The notes under the pieces: model-generated
Told to the model about the DNA's origin: nothing
The model's input: the letters and a program-made list of their open reading frames with translations, nothing else
Database searches by the model: none
Assembly: GCA_964396535.1 (NCBI GenBank)
Contig: CAYNFT010000036.1
Coordinates: 1 to 19,168, forward strand
DNA: 19,168 bases
DNA from: CAYNFT01 sp964396535
Lineage (GTDB): Bacteria; Chloroflexota; Dehalococcoidia; Dehalococcoidales; UBA2162
Reading direction: 5' to 3'
Shown: in pieces, positions 7,975 through 16,575 of the stretch
Layout of the letters: each line of letters starts with the position of its first letter
Position numbering within the stretch: the stretch's first letter is position 1
Program-made: the position numbers and the translations under genes

Positions 7975-8328
7975 TCATGCCCCCTCACTAGATAGAAACT
8001 TAACATTGAAGCGGTCTACCAGAATGCTCTGTCTTATCTGATTATAGGCCCGGCAGATAGAAGCAAAGACAGCACCACTGATAAACGGTACGAATCCTTC
8101 GGCAGCTAAACCGGCAGCCATAACGGCTCCGTTGGCTTCGGCTATACCGCATTCGATAATTCTCTCCGGCGCGTTCTCTTTGAACCAGTCTATTGCCGGA
8201 AAGCCCAGGTCCTCCAGTACAGCGACCATCATGTCGTTCTTTTCCGCCGCCTTTATCAACCCTTTTGTAACGGCAGCACGCATAGCAGCCGCCTCACCAA
8301 TCTCAACGTGTTGGTTAAATTTTGCTAT
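7975..8328 (-). pseudogene. Truncated transketolase C-terminal-subunit-like gene
   Basis: The frame from about 8328 down to a TGA at 7975 encodes the first part of a transketolase pyrimidine-binding domain. The family landmark RIIECGIAEANGAVMAAGLA contains the catalytic-type GIAE glutamate, followed by GFVPFISGAVFASICRAYNQIRQS. The frame ends after roughly 115 residues, whereas split transketolase C-terminal subunits are around 300 residues, so about two thirds is missing. An in-frame ATG at 8283 is available, but the coding similarity seems to extend upstream to an ATA at 8326-8328 that has a GGGAG site in front, suggesting a lost ATG. It follows the zinc alcohol dehydrogenase in the same orientation. 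It is probably a decayed gene and no matching N-terminal subunit is in the window. Confidence 0.75.
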
Positions 8329-8435
8329 ATCTCTCCCTTCAGGAAATCCTCCAAGTCTTTCACAACGTCACATTCTTACCTGGAATCCGTCAAGGCTACT
8401 ATATCAACCACGTTTGGTTATTGTACTAACAGTAT

Positions 8436-9464
8436 TTACGGCTTAATCAGTACCTTCATTCCTTTCCCTGCCAGAAGGTCATGAAATGCCTGGTCTATCT
8501 CCTCGATAGGCCTGATTGAGATTAATGGTTCTAGTTCAAGCTCCGATAGAAGGTTTACTCCCCTGGGGAAACAATACGGAGATATAAAGACACCTTTAAT
8601 GGTCAATTCTTTTTGGTACATATATGACGGCGGAACGCCGACCTCGGCACCTGACGGGTACATCGCCGCCCAGACTACGGTAGCGCCGTAATCTGCCAGA
8701 GAGAGCGCCTGCTTCGCCACGGCAAGCTTACCACTGGCATCTATAACCCTATCAAAGCCTCTGCCATCAGTAAGCTTCTTACTGGCTTCCTCCAGATCCT
8801 CATTAATAGGGTCGACCACTACGGTAGCCCCTAGCTGCTTGGCCATTTCTCTTCTCGTAGCCACCGGCTCAGAAACAAGAACCTTTGCTGCCCCGCCTTT
8901 GATTGCCACCTCCTGTACCAGAATACCGATGGGACCAGCTCCCAATATGGCTACCGTACAGCCCGGGTGGATGTCGGCAATGTCAACGGTATGAACAGCA
9001 ACTGTCACCGGCTCAAGCAGTGCTCCTACCTCAAGGCTGACGTTGTCCGGCAGAGCATATATTGCGTTTGCATGATAAAGAGCATACTCAGCATCACCTC
9101 CTGAAGCCGGGATTACTCTCCGGCAGAAGTGCTCCAGTTTGTTCCGGCAATAATAACAGGTGCCGCAGGGACTCCGGAAATTCATACCTACCCTCTGTCC
9201 GACTTCAATATCCTGTACATTGCTACCCACCGCAGCAACCGTTCCCGAGGCTTCATGCCCCATGATTCGTGGCCCCTGGCGTCCCGGGGGTGGCTGGAAC
9301 TGAGGGCGTCTGGCGATAAACTCAGGGTCAAGCATATGAAGTTCGCTGCCGCATATCCCGCAGTAGGCTATCTTAACCTTTACCTGGTCAGGACCCGGTT
9401 CCGGTGGTTCGGGAACATCCTCCACCTTTATAGTACCGTCATCCTGCCTTATTGCTGCTTTCAT
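8436..9464 (-). CDS. Zinc-dependent medium-chain alcohol/polyol dehydrogenase
   Basis: Oxidises an alcohol or polyol with a nicotinamide cofactor in the cytoplasm. The 342-residue protein is a full-length MDR enzyme of the threonine/sorbitol dehydrogenase type. The catalytic zinc ligands are visible as Cys38 in CGICGSELH and His70-Glu71 in GHE. The structural zinc lobe has Cys100, 103, 106 and 114 in the regular spacing. The Rossmann loop GAGPIG is at 175-180, followed by an acidic residue at the end of the next strand (VSEP), which favours NAD over NADP. The ATG has a very strong TAAGGAGG SD and a good promoter at 9548-9576. The substrate is not evident; the downstream transketolase remnant hints at a former sugar or polyol pathway. 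Confidence 0.9.
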   Translation of the reverse strand: MKAAIRQDDGTIKVEDVPEPPEPGPDQVKVKIAYCGICGSELHMLDPEFIARRPQFQPPPGRQGPRIMGHEASGTVAAVGSNVQDIEVGQRVGMNFRSPCGTCYYCRNKLEHFCRRVIPASGGDAEYALYHANAIYALPDNVSLEVGALLEPVTVAVHTVDIADIHPGCTVAILGAGPIGILVQEVAIKGGAAKVLVSEPVATRREMAKQLGATVVVDPINEDLEEASKKLTDGRGFDRVIDASGKLAVAKQALSLADYGATVVWAAMYPSGAEVGVPPSYMYQKELTIKGVFISPYCFPRGVNLLSELELEPLISIRPIEEIDQAFHDLLAGKGMKVLIKP

Positions 9465-9547
9465 GGTCTGGATACCTCCTTAAAAATTTTATTGTTCAGT
9501 ATGTTGCAGTCATAGTATCCTAATCTCCGCTTCAGTGAGCCGCATCT

Positions 9548-9576
9548 ATTATGAAGCACAAATGCCTCGCCGTCAA
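9548..9576 (-). promoter_or_regulatory. Promoter of the zinc dehydrogenase gene
   Basis: On the minus strand TTGACG, a 17-base spacer and CATAAT give 5 of 6 matches in each box. The predicted start near 9541 leaves a leader of about 75 nt before the ATG at 9464. Confidence 0.6.
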
Positions 9577-9794
9577 TTGTGGCATTTCCCCATTTCGCGG
9601 CATGGGGTTCCTGGACGAGGCCAGAAAAACATTACCTCTATGTATTGACAAACCCACAAGAGAGAACTTGGACTGCACCCCTATGATTGGACAGATAGGA
9701 TTAGGAGGGTCTGGCGGGGTAACCCTTTGTTCTCCTGAATAAAGAAACTCTCAATATATCTATTCTCCCGGGGGCTGCCAGGCAAAACGAACAA

Positions 9795-9831
9795 AGTCTG
9801 GCAACCACCCCATTTAAGCCACTGCCAGACT
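9795..9831 (-). terminator. Candidate terminator of the peptide-ABC operon
   Basis: AGTCTGGCA and TGCCAGACT are perfect 9-bp arms with a 19-base loop, 84 nt past the stop of the fused ATPase. On the minus strand the stem is followed by a T-rich stretch (TTGTTCGTTTTG). The T-run is interrupted and the loop is long, so efficiency is uncertain. Confidence 0.5.
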
Positions 9832-9914
9832 GCCCTAGCAACAAACTCAAGCCTTTCGCAGGCATTATATTGGACAGTTCGGACTTGCGCACCCTGTGCT
9901 CAAGTCACCTCCAC

Positions 9915-11990
9915 CTACTCTTGCTGCATGGTAATCAATTCCTCCACGGGAATATGGCAGTAGATAACATGGTCAGCCGAGTTTGGTCCGATACGAGCAG
10001 GCGGTGGGGTTTGGTCGCAAATAGGTCCGATTTTGCGGGGACAGCGCCCAGCGAAGAAGCAGCCTTGGAAGCGTTCACGGAGGGTTGGTACAGCACCGGG
10101 AAGTCGGATGCGGGTAGGCGTGGCGTCCGGGTCAGGTATAGGTACGGCTGAAAGGAGCGCCTCTGTGTACGGATGCGACGGCATGTTTAGAACGCACTCT
10201 GCAGGACCTGATTCGGCTACATGACCAGCGTAGAGTACCAGAATATCGTCGGAGATATAGCGAACAACTCCCAGGTCATGCGAGATGAAGATGTACGATG
10301 TACCCGACTCGTGCTGATGCTCTTCCAGCAGTTTGAGCACCTGAGCCTGGACGGAGACATCCAGTGATGCAACTGCCTCGTCGGCAATAATAATGTCAGC
10401 GTCACCGGCGAATGCGGCTGCCAATACTATCCTCTGTTGCTCACCACCGCTAAGCGCCTCGGGTCGCCGCTCCAGATACGCAGGCTCCAACCTGACAGCT
10501 CGTGCCAGTTCCTCAGCACGCTTACGACTATCCTTTCGACTCAACTTTGCTAACTTCTGTAATGAGCGAACGATGACATGACGGGCAGGAAGTTTCGGAT
10601 TCAGCGACGTTGTCGGATTCTGGAATATCATCCGTAACGCAGCACGCTGCTTGTATGTCCGTTTTTCAATTTGAGGAGCGAGCCCTTCGCCGTGCAGTTG
10701 AATCTCACCACGCTGTCGCGGGGTCAACCCAACCACCAGCCGTGCTGCGGTCGTTTTGCCGCAACCACTCTCGCCCACGATGCCGAGTGTCCGTCCTAAT
10801 CCAACTTCAAAATCAATGTTCGTGATTGCTCGTACCGGAGGTCGTACCCGCGGACCGAAAAGCAGATACTTACGTTGCCATTGACCGAAGAACCGTCGCA
10901 GACCTTTTGCCTCGAGTACTGTCTCAGCAGCCTCACGTAGTCCCTCATCTCGCGGCTCCAGTCCACCCCAGATTTCCTTGTGAACGTCGTTCCAGAAGAA
11001 ACAGCGTGTCTGGTGGTTGTCCCCAACGTCGAACATTTCCGGTGCCTCTGTGTGACAAGATTCTCGCGCCATCGGGCACCGGGGAGCAAAAAGACAGGCC
11101 TGGATATTGGCTTCTTCAGGAGCATAGGTATCGCCAGGGATACTACGGAGTCTGGTGACTATGCCGCCTTCAGAGGGAGGCTGCGGAACACACTGCAGGA
11201 GCCCTGTAGCGTAAGGATGTTTTGAGTTCTTAAATATTTCGCTGGCTGATGCTTGTTCGATGGTCTGGCCGGCATACATTACCGCCACGCGGTCAGCGAC
11301 ACGCGCCACTGTCCCCAGGTTGTGACTCACAAACAGGATACCAGCATTGACGCGCTGCTTCAGGTCGACCATCAGGTCGAGGATGGTCGCTTCCGTGGTA
11401 ACGTCGAGAGCTGTGGTCGGCTCATCCATTATCAGCAGGTCTGGCTCACATGCCAGAGCCATGGCGATCATCACTCGCTGCTGCATTCCGCCGCTTAGCT
11501 GGTGCGGATAGCGTTTGCCGAGGACATCCGGCTCGGCCAGCCCTACACTCTCAAAAAGCTCTGCTGTCCGTTGACGTGATTGTTGTGAATCCAAGCCTAG
11601 ATGCTGCCGTAGTACCTCCTCCATCTGTGGACCGATCCGCATGGTGGGATTTAATGATGTGCCGGGATTCTGGTAAACCATGGCAATACGGTTACCACGC
11701 AACTGACGAAGCTCGGAGGCTGACATACCAATAAGGTCCCTGCCTTCAAAGAGAATGGTGCCATCCACACGTGACTCCCCTGGATGGAAAGGTAGAAGGT
11801 ATCCCACAATAGCGAAAGCACTTATTGACTTACCGCATCCTGTTTCTCCGACCAGGGCGAGGACTTCACCGCGCTGAATGGTAAATGATACATCGCGCAC
11901 CACATGAAAGGTACCATGTGGTGTATAGAAAGTGACCGCCAGATGCTCCACCTGTAGCAGGGGAACTTCGTTTTGTCGTTTTTCACTCAT
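9915..11990 (-). CDS. Fused peptide ABC importer ATPase (DppD-DppF type)
   Basis: Supplies ATP-driven energy to the peptide/nickel-type importer encoded upstream. The 691-residue protein contains two complete ATPase modules. Module 1 has Walker A GETGCGKS at 48-55, Q-loop Gln107, signature LSGGMQQ at 165-171, Walker B LLIMDEP at 185-191 and H-loop His223. It ends in an oligopeptide-type C-terminal domain with cysteines in CLFAPRCP. Module 2 starts near residue 355 with Walker A GESGCGKT at 406-413, signature LSGGEQQR at 513-520 and a Walker B region reading IIADEAVASLD, where the usual DEPTSALD has changed after the catalytic Glu; it also ends in a CFFAGRCP domain. DppD and DppF are usually separate, so this is a gene fusion. 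The ATG overlaps the permease stop by 4 nt. Confidence 0.93.
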   Translation of the reverse strand: MSEKRQNEVPLLQVEHLAVTFYTPHGTFHVVRDVSFTIQRGEVLALVGETGCGKSISAFAIVGYLLPFHPGESRVDGTILFEGRDLIGMSASELRQLRGNRIAMVYQNPGTSLNPTMRIGPQMEEVLRQHLGLDSQQSRQRTAELFESVGLAEPDVLGKRYPHQLSGGMQQRVMIAMALACEPDLLIMDEPTTALDVTTEATILDLMVDLKQRVNAGILFVSHNLGTVARVADRVAVMYAGQTIEQASASEIFKNSKHPYATGLLQCVPQPPSEGGIVTRLRSIPGDTYAPEEANIQACLFAPRCPMARESCHTEAPEMFDVGDNHQTRCFFWNDVHKEIWGGLEPRDEGLREAAETVLEAKGLRRFFGQWQRKYLLFGPRVRPPVRAITNIDFEVGLGRTLGIVGESGCGKTTAARLVVGLTPRQRGEIQLHGEGLAPQIEKRTYKQRAALRMIFQNPTTSLNPKLPARHVIVRSLQKLAKLSRKDSRKRAEELARAVRLEPAYLERRPEALSGGEQQRIVLAAAFAGDADIIIADEAVASLDVSVQAQVLKLLEEHQHESGTSYIFISHDLGVVRYISDDILVLYAGHVAESGPAECVLNMPSHPYTEALLSAVPIPDPDATPTRIRLPGAVPTLRERFQGCFFAGRCPRKIGPICDQTPPPARIGPNSADHVIYCHIPVEELITMQQE

Positions 11991-12886
11991 GGCAGTTCTT
12001 CCTCCTTAGCCATCCTGCCAGCCTGTACGATGCCATCAGCAAGAAGATTGATGCCCACAACGAGCGATGCCACGGCGACCATGGGAGCCAGGGCAACCCA
12101 GGGGGCAGTAACCAGAAATCGACGGCTCTGGCTGATTGTCATGCCCCAGTCGGGCGATGGTGGCTGAATACCGAGACCAAGGAATCCCAGCGAGGCGACG
12201 GAGAGAATGGCGTAACTCAGTCGCACCGACGCTACCACACCGATGACGGGCATAACATTAGGCAGAATTTCCCTGAAGATAATATAGGCTGTGGATTCAC
12301 CCCGCAGACGAGCGCTCTGGACGAACTCCTGCTCTTTCAGCGAGAGCGTGGTGCTCCGTACCACCCGCGCGATGCTTGGCATGCTGACGAAACCAATGGT
12401 GGCCGCGATGTTTACCCTGCTGGGGCCAAGAGTAAAGAGCACCAGGAGGGCCAGCAGCAAGGTGGGAAACGACATCAGCCCGTCCATCACCCGCATGACG
12501 ACTTCGTCTACCTTACCACCTTTATAGCCGCTGCTTATCCCCACAGCCGTCCCCAGTACGATACCCAAAGCGGCACCAGCTGCCGACGTCGTGATAAGGG
12601 AAGTGGCACCACACAACACCCGGCTCAAGACATCACGTCCGTACTGGTCGGTACCCAGCCAGAACTGCGCTGACGGCGGTAATAGTTGATACGGCGCCAG
12701 TGGTTCTGGCATTTCGGTTGGAGAGTGCGGCAACCAATGCCATAACCACGGCCCGATGATTGTCAGGACGAGGTACAGCAGCACTATCGGCAGGCCAATC
12801 CGCCCCGATTTTGTACGCAGCATCAGACTGAGAGCATTCCTGACGCTTCGTCCTGTGGCAACCAGCCCCGAACGAACCATCATCAC
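11987..12886 (-). CDS. Peptide/nickel ABC importer permease (DppC type)
   Basis: The second transmembrane subunit of the importer. The 299-residue protein has a polar N-terminus, a first membrane segment (IGLPIVLLYLVLTIIGPWLW), then the DppC-type periplasmic stretch with FWLGTDQYGRDVLSRVL, a hallmark of this subunit. The binding-protein-dependent transport domain carries an EAA loop around QEFVQSARLRGESTAYIIFREILPNV, the contact site for the ATPase. Its ATG overlaps the DppB-type stop by 4 nt, and its own stop overlaps the ATPase ATG by 4 nt, so all three are translationally coupled. Three consecutive methionines occur at the start; the first, at 12886, is chosen because of the overlap. The sequence is intact and otherwise ordinary. 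Confidence 0.93.
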   Translation of the reverse strand: MMMVRSGLVATGRSVRNALSLMLRTKSGRIGLPIVLLYLVLTIIGPWLWHWLPHSPTEMPEPLAPYQLLPPSAQFWLGTDQYGRDVLSRVLCGATSLITTSAAGAALGIVLGTAVGISSGYKGGKVDEVVMRVMDGLMSFPTLLLALLVLFTLGPSRVNIAATIGFVSMPSIARVVRSTTLSLKEQEFVQSARLRGESTAYIIFREILPNVMPVIGVVASVRLSYAILSVASLGFLGLGIQPPSPDWGMTISQSRRFLVTAPWVALAPMVAVASLVVGINLLADGIVQAGRMAKEEELP

Positions 12887-13827
12887 CCCAACCTCACCCG
12901 CGGATCGAGAGCGGCGTAGCTCAGGTCCGCTATTAGATTACTGATAGCATAGGTCGCGGCCATAAGCAGTGCCACGACCTCCAACAGGGGAAGGTCGCGA
13001 TTATTTATCGACCACAACATTAGCTGTCCAATCCCGGGATAGGCAAAGACATTCTCCACGATGATGAGCCCTCCCAGCATCCAGCCGAAGTTAACTGTGA
13101 TTACGGTGATGGTCGGCAGCATCGCGTTCGGGAGCACGTGTCGAAGGATGACCCGCCGCATCGGCAGGCCCTTGAGGATTGCCGTGCGCACGTAGTCCGT
13201 CTGCATCACCTCGATGACGTTGGCTCGTGTCATTCGCATGATGTAGGCGAAGAGGACGGCGGTTATTGTCAGTGTAGGCATTATTAGAATCTGGGGTCTT
13301 GTCAGGGGGTTGGTGCCGGGGAGAATAATACTCGAGGACGGCAGAAGATGAAACGTCGAAGCGAGGAGGAGTATCAGCAGCAACCCGGTGACGAACTCCG
13401 GCACTGATATCCCCACCAGGCCAGTAATGCTCACCAGACGGTCTAGCTTGGTGTCTGGACGCACGCCGGCCCATATACCGGCGGCCACTGCCACGGGAGT
13501 CCCGACCAGGAGCGCAAATACGGCCAGGATTGCCGAATGCCGCAGTTTCCTGCCCACAATGTCGCTAATCGGCAGTTTCATAGCATAGGAATCACCCAGG
13601 TCGCCCCGCAGCACATCACCAATCCAGGACAGGTACCGCTCGTGGGCGGGACGATTCAGGCCCAGGTCTTCACGCAGCCTGGCCAGGCTTTCCTCGGTTG
13701 CCTCTTTCCCGAGCATCATCGCTGCCACGTCACCGGGCAAGACTTCGGCGATTATGAAGATGGCCAGAGAGACCACCAGCAGTGTGATACAAATTAAGCT
13801 AACCCGCCTTGCAATGAAGCGTACCAT
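12883..13827 (-). CDS. Peptide/nickel ABC importer permease (DppB type)
   Basis: The first transmembrane subunit. The 314-residue protein begins MVRFIARRVSLICITLLVVSL, the standard DppB/OppB opening with a basic patch and a first membrane helix, followed by LPGDVAAMMLG and the DLGLNRPAHERYLSW periplasmic stretch. Five further membrane segments follow. The EAA loop near TDYVRTAILKGLPMRRVILRHVLPNAM docks on the ATPase. It lies 130 nt after the binding-protein gene, with a GC-rich inverted repeat in the gap that could lower permease expression relative to the binding protein. It overlaps the next permease by 4 nt. The identity at family level is firm; whether the substrate is peptides, nickel-chelates or another cation is open. 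Confidence 0.93.
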   Translation of the reverse strand: MVRFIARRVSLICITLLVVSLAIFIIAEVLPGDVAAMMLGKEATEESLARLREDLGLNRPAHERYLSWIGDVLRGDLGDSYAMKLPISDIVGRKLRHSAILAVFALLVGTPVAVAAGIWAGVRPDTKLDRLVSITGLVGISVPEFVTGLLLILLLASTFHLLPSSSIILPGTNPLTRPQILIMPTLTITAVLFAYIMRMTRANVIEVMQTDYVRTAILKGLPMRRVILRHVLPNAMLPTITVITVNFGWMLGGLIIVENVFAYPGIGQLMLWSINNRDLPLLEVVALLMAATYAISNLIADLSYAALDPRVRLG

Positions 13828-13870
13828 GTAGTCATCGTCCTCTAAGGAAATAAAGTATCGGTATTGCTCC

Positions 13871-13918
13871 GAGCGGAGCGAAGAACCTCAGCGTTAGGCC
13901 AGCTTCTCCGCTCCGCTC
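13871..13918. repeat. Inverted repeat between binding-protein and permease genes
   Basis: GAGCGGAGCG and CGCTCCGCTC are perfect 10-bp arms with a 28-base loop, in the 130-nt gap inside the operon. The right arm runs into CTCAGGATGACA, a type of sequence often found in dispersed repeats. It may be an intra-operon stabiliser or attenuator that favours the binding-protein transcript. Confidence 0.45.
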
Positions 13919-13957
13919 CTCAGGATGACAAATCGTCAGAATCCCTTTACTCAGTGG

Positions 13958-15499
13958 CTAGTCGTCGAGCCAGATGTAGCGGCACCAGGGGTCACCATGC
14001 GGTTTTGCCTCCAGGCCCATTACATTATTGCGCATGCCGTGCAATATCGGCATGAAAACCGGGACAATTTTGGGCACCTCATCTATCAGGATGCACTGAA
14101 CCTCCCCGTAGGTCTCCTGGCGGTCTGCCAGCTCGACCTGACTCCGCGCCAGGATGATTAACTCGTCAACACGGGGGTTAACGTAGCTGGTCTCGTTCCA
14201 CGCGGCGGTGGACAGGTACTGAATGCTGAAAGCCTCGTCCGGGATTCGCCCGCCCCAGTAACTGCAGCAGAAAGGCTTGGCCATCCAAACCTCGGACCAG
14301 TACCCGGCCTCAGGCATCACCTGAACTTCTATCCGGATGCCGGCAGGCTCAGCCTTCTCCTTCATCACCGTCGCCATCTCCACAGCCGGCACCGAAAGGG
14401 TGCTGGTGTACAGGGTAATGTCTATCCCGTCCGGGTACCCGGCTTGCTCCAGCAACGATTTGGCTAACTCGACGTTGTAGTCCGGGGGCTTACAATCCTC
14501 ATTAAAACAGGGGTCGGTCGGCACGAGGGGGTGGTCGTAGGCGATGCCGCCGTACCCGAGCAGCGCTCCATCAAGGATTGCCTGCCGGTCGGTGGCGGCT
14601 TGAATTGCCTTGCGCACCAGTATGTTGTCGAACGGCGGCTCGGTCACATTAAACAGCATATTCATTTGAAACGCGCTGGGTATAAGCGACACCTTGCAAT
14701 CGGGATTGGCTTCAATAGAGGGGATGCTCGGGATTTCCATATTCATGATGGCATCGACCGTGCCCGCCTTGAGCGCCTCAGCCCGGGTGTCAGGGTCAGG
14801 CAGATAGACGAAGATTACCTCATCCAGGTAAGGGTAGCCGTCCCACCAGTAATTGGGGTTCTTCTTCATGACGGTGCGTTCGCCCACTATGTGGTCGGTC
14901 ATGATAAAGGGGCCTGTCCCAAACGTCTCGGTAGCCAGCCGCTCGGGATCGATGTCCGAGGGGCAGATCTTACAAGAGTACCTTGAAATCAAATCGGGCA
15001 GGAAGGCGTTGGGGCTGGACAGGTCGAAGCGGACGGTATAATCGTCAATGGCAACGACATCCTCAACCATGCTGATCACGGACGCATACGCAGACTCCAC
15101 TTCGAACAGCCGGTCGAAAGTATAAACCACATCCTCTGCTTTCATCTCCTTGCCGTGGCTGAACTTCACACCACGCTCGAGGACGAACGTCCACTGCGTA
15201 GCGTCGTCGTTCGCTTCCCAGGATTTTGCCAGTAACGGTCGAAGAGTCCAGTCAGGGTTGCGTTCGACCAGGCTTTCGTAGGCCTGATGCACGACGATTA
15301 TATCCGCGGCACCAGTCAATAGAGGCGGATCAAAGCTAAATAGGTCCGGTGTATAGGCTACACGCAGGGTGCCGCCATATTTCGGCTCTCCCTCCGTCAC
15401 TACCTCTTCTTCCTCGGTGCCTGCTCCACCACAGGATGTCAGCACCAAGGCGGCTACCATTAGACAGCTCACCACTAGCCAAATAATTTTCCTTTTCAT
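13958..15499 (-). CDS. Peptide-type ABC transporter substrate-binding lipoprotein
   Basis: Captures the substrate outside the membrane and delivers it to the permeases. The 513-residue protein has a lipoprotein signal: basic MKRK, a hydrophobic core, then the lipobox LTSC with Cys23 as the lipidated residue, followed by a Gly/Glu-rich linker. The mature part begins with PKYGGTLRVAYTPDLFSFDPP, the standard opening of extracellular solute-binding protein family 5, and continues with LAKSWEANDDATQWTFVLERGVKFSHG and KAEDVVYTFDRL, both family landmarks. It is about the usual length. The start is fixed by a GGAAGGAGG SD. It is the promoter-proximal gene of the operon. An additional perfect SD-like site lies about 50 nt upstream (15552-15563). 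Confidence 0.94.
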   Translation of the reverse strand: MKRKIIWLVVSCLMVAALVLTSCGGAGTEEEEVVTEGEPKYGGTLRVAYTPDLFSFDPPLLTGAADIIVVHQAYESLVERNPDWTLRPLLAKSWEANDDATQWTFVLERGVKFSHGKEMKAEDVVYTFDRLFEVESAYASVISMVEDVVAIDDYTVRFDLSSPNAFLPDLISRYSCKICPSDIDPERLATETFGTGPFIMTDHIVGERTVMKKNPNYWWDGYPYLDEVIFVYLPDPDTRAEALKAGTVDAIMNMEIPSIPSIEANPDCKVSLIPSAFQMNMLFNVTEPPFDNILVRKAIQAATDRQAILDGALLGYGGIAYDHPLVPTDPCFNEDCKPPDYNVELAKSLLEQAGYPDGIDITLYTSTLSVPAVEMATVMKEKAEPAGIRIEVQVMPEAGYWSEVWMAKPFCCSYWGGRIPDEAFSIQYLSTAAWNETSYVNPRVDELIILARSQVELADRQETYGEVQCILIDEVPKIVPVFMPILHGMRNNVMGLEAKPHGDPWCRYIWLDD

Positions 15500-16497
15500 C
15501 TCTTAGCCTCCTTCCTTTTGGTAAAAACTCTATCTTATGCTTATATGACACATCACCTCCTTTCATTCTTTCTCCTCAACGCTGCAGGAACCGCCACGGA
15601 GTTAGATATTCTAGGGCTCGCAAGGGCCCCCAGGGTCCTGCTCTAGGACTTCTTACTTGATGACACCATTGTTGACATTATGAATATACTTCCTAGCTCA
15701 GATCCAAAGATCTTCCATAGATTCTGACACAAAAGGTTTATCTTATCTTCAGACATTTTGCTCTCGTGAATGCAATTTGTGGTGATAAGCGCATGAGGAA
15801 CGGATACTGTGGTGGTAGTTTGATTCCTAGTTAGAGTAACCACGGATAAACAGCAAGATGTTTGACAAGAGGGAGAGAGCTATTAAGTTCAGTCAAGTCT
15901 ATTAATACTGACCGCACTAATAGACTTCGACCTTACCTCCTTACGAACCTTTTTCCACTGTCAGCCTGCGTTCGGGTTAGTCGACCTTTAAAAGGCTAGC
16001 TGTAGTTTACCAAGAAGGGGGCAGTCTGTCAAAGACGCTGGTGGCCATGTCGGTCTTGTGACTAAAGACGCTGATAGTCGGTTTCGGCGGTTTAGCTTAA
16101 TTATTCTTAATATGTCATATGTGGGAAGTCCCAAAAACGACAATATATGTTCTCTTTTAGCTTCAATTATTTACGATGAGAGTTATGGGGTTAAATTGGC
16201 AGGCTGGAAGCCAAGTCAAAAAATCTGCCTATCGTCAAGTACCGCTCACCAAACTGGATTCGAGCCTCCTGTCGTTATCAAAAATTCAGCCATAGCGCAG
16301 AGTGAGCTCCAAACGGGCAGCTTAGTAGCAACTCAGTCCTTCCCATTGAAGTTACGCCAGAAATTAATCATGGGGGATACAACCGAGTAAGACTTCAGAT
16401 CTTGTTGGTTAATGAGACATCCTACTGATTTTATCCGATTTCTGGATTAGATTACGGTAACAGCAGGTAATATAGTTATCGTTCCAACCTAATGTCG
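15500..16497. other. Gene-poor stretch upstream of the ABC importer operon
   Basis: About 1 kb with no gene I can support. It contains a perfect SD-like 12-mer on the minus strand (15552-15563), a perfect inverted repeat at 15895-15927, and a short direct repeat AAAGACGCTG at about 16029 and 16063. A 37-codon minus frame (15643-15756) and a 110-codon plus frame from a GTG at 16058 are open, but neither has an SD or a recognisable domain. It might be the debris of an older gene or hold an undetected RNA. Confidence 0.5.
15895..15927. repeat. Perfect 10-bp inverted repeat
   Basis: AAGTCTATTA and TAATAGACTT are perfect inverted arms with a 13-base spacer. The arms are AT-rich, and no T-run follows on either strand, which suits a protein-binding site more than a terminator. 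The nearest gene starts are about 400 nt away on the left and 650 nt away on the right. Confidence 0.45.
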
Positions 16498-16526
16498 TTG
16501 ACAAACGTGTGAAGAACGGCTAGATT
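16498..16526 (+). promoter_or_regulatory. Promoter before the micro-ORF at 16576
   Basis: A perfect TTGACA, a 17-base spacer and TAGATT (4 of 6) lie about 50 nt upstream of the ATG. The predicted start near 16533 places the duplicated SD early in the leader. Confidence 0.5.
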
Positions 16527-16545
16527 CTGTGTAAGAGTAGGAAAT

Positions 16546-16575
16546 AAGGAGGTAAAAGCAAAGGAGGTAAAAGCA
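16546..16575 (+). repeat. Tandem duplication of a ribosome-binding site
   Basis: The 15-mer aaggaggtaaaagca occurs twice in direct tandem, ending exactly at the ATG of the micro-ORF. Each copy holds a strong AAGGAGG SD; the second is at good spacing from the ATG. Confidence 0.8.

Larger units (their letters stand above)
9465..9914. other. Intergenic region between the dehydrogenase and the ABC importer operon
   Basis: This 450-nt spacer contains the dehydrogenase promoter, a short cluster of inverted repeats around 9560-9625 (AAATGCC/GGCATTT and CCCCAT/ATGGGG) and a long-armed inverted repeat at 9795-9831. Short open frames on both strands have no SD and no recognisable motif. No gene is called. 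Confidence 0.6.

Noticed and set aside
9551..9892. Short frames on both strands in the dehydrogenase/ABC spacer
   Set aside because: They have no SD or motif and overlap the dehydrogenase promoter and the operon terminator.
15643..15843. Minus frame of up to 66 codons, with an internal ATG at 15756 (MSEDKINLLCQNL)
   Set aside because: The inner 37-residue version looks somewhat protein-like but has no SD, no family and no conserved neighbour; not enough support.
16250..16275. GGATTCGAGCCTCC resembling a tRNA T-arm
   Set aside because: No acceptor, D or anticodon arms can be drawn around it.
16058..16390. 110-codon plus frame starting with GTG
   Set aside because: No SD, no recognisable motif, odd composition, and it lies in a gene-poor stretch; chance openness is likelier.
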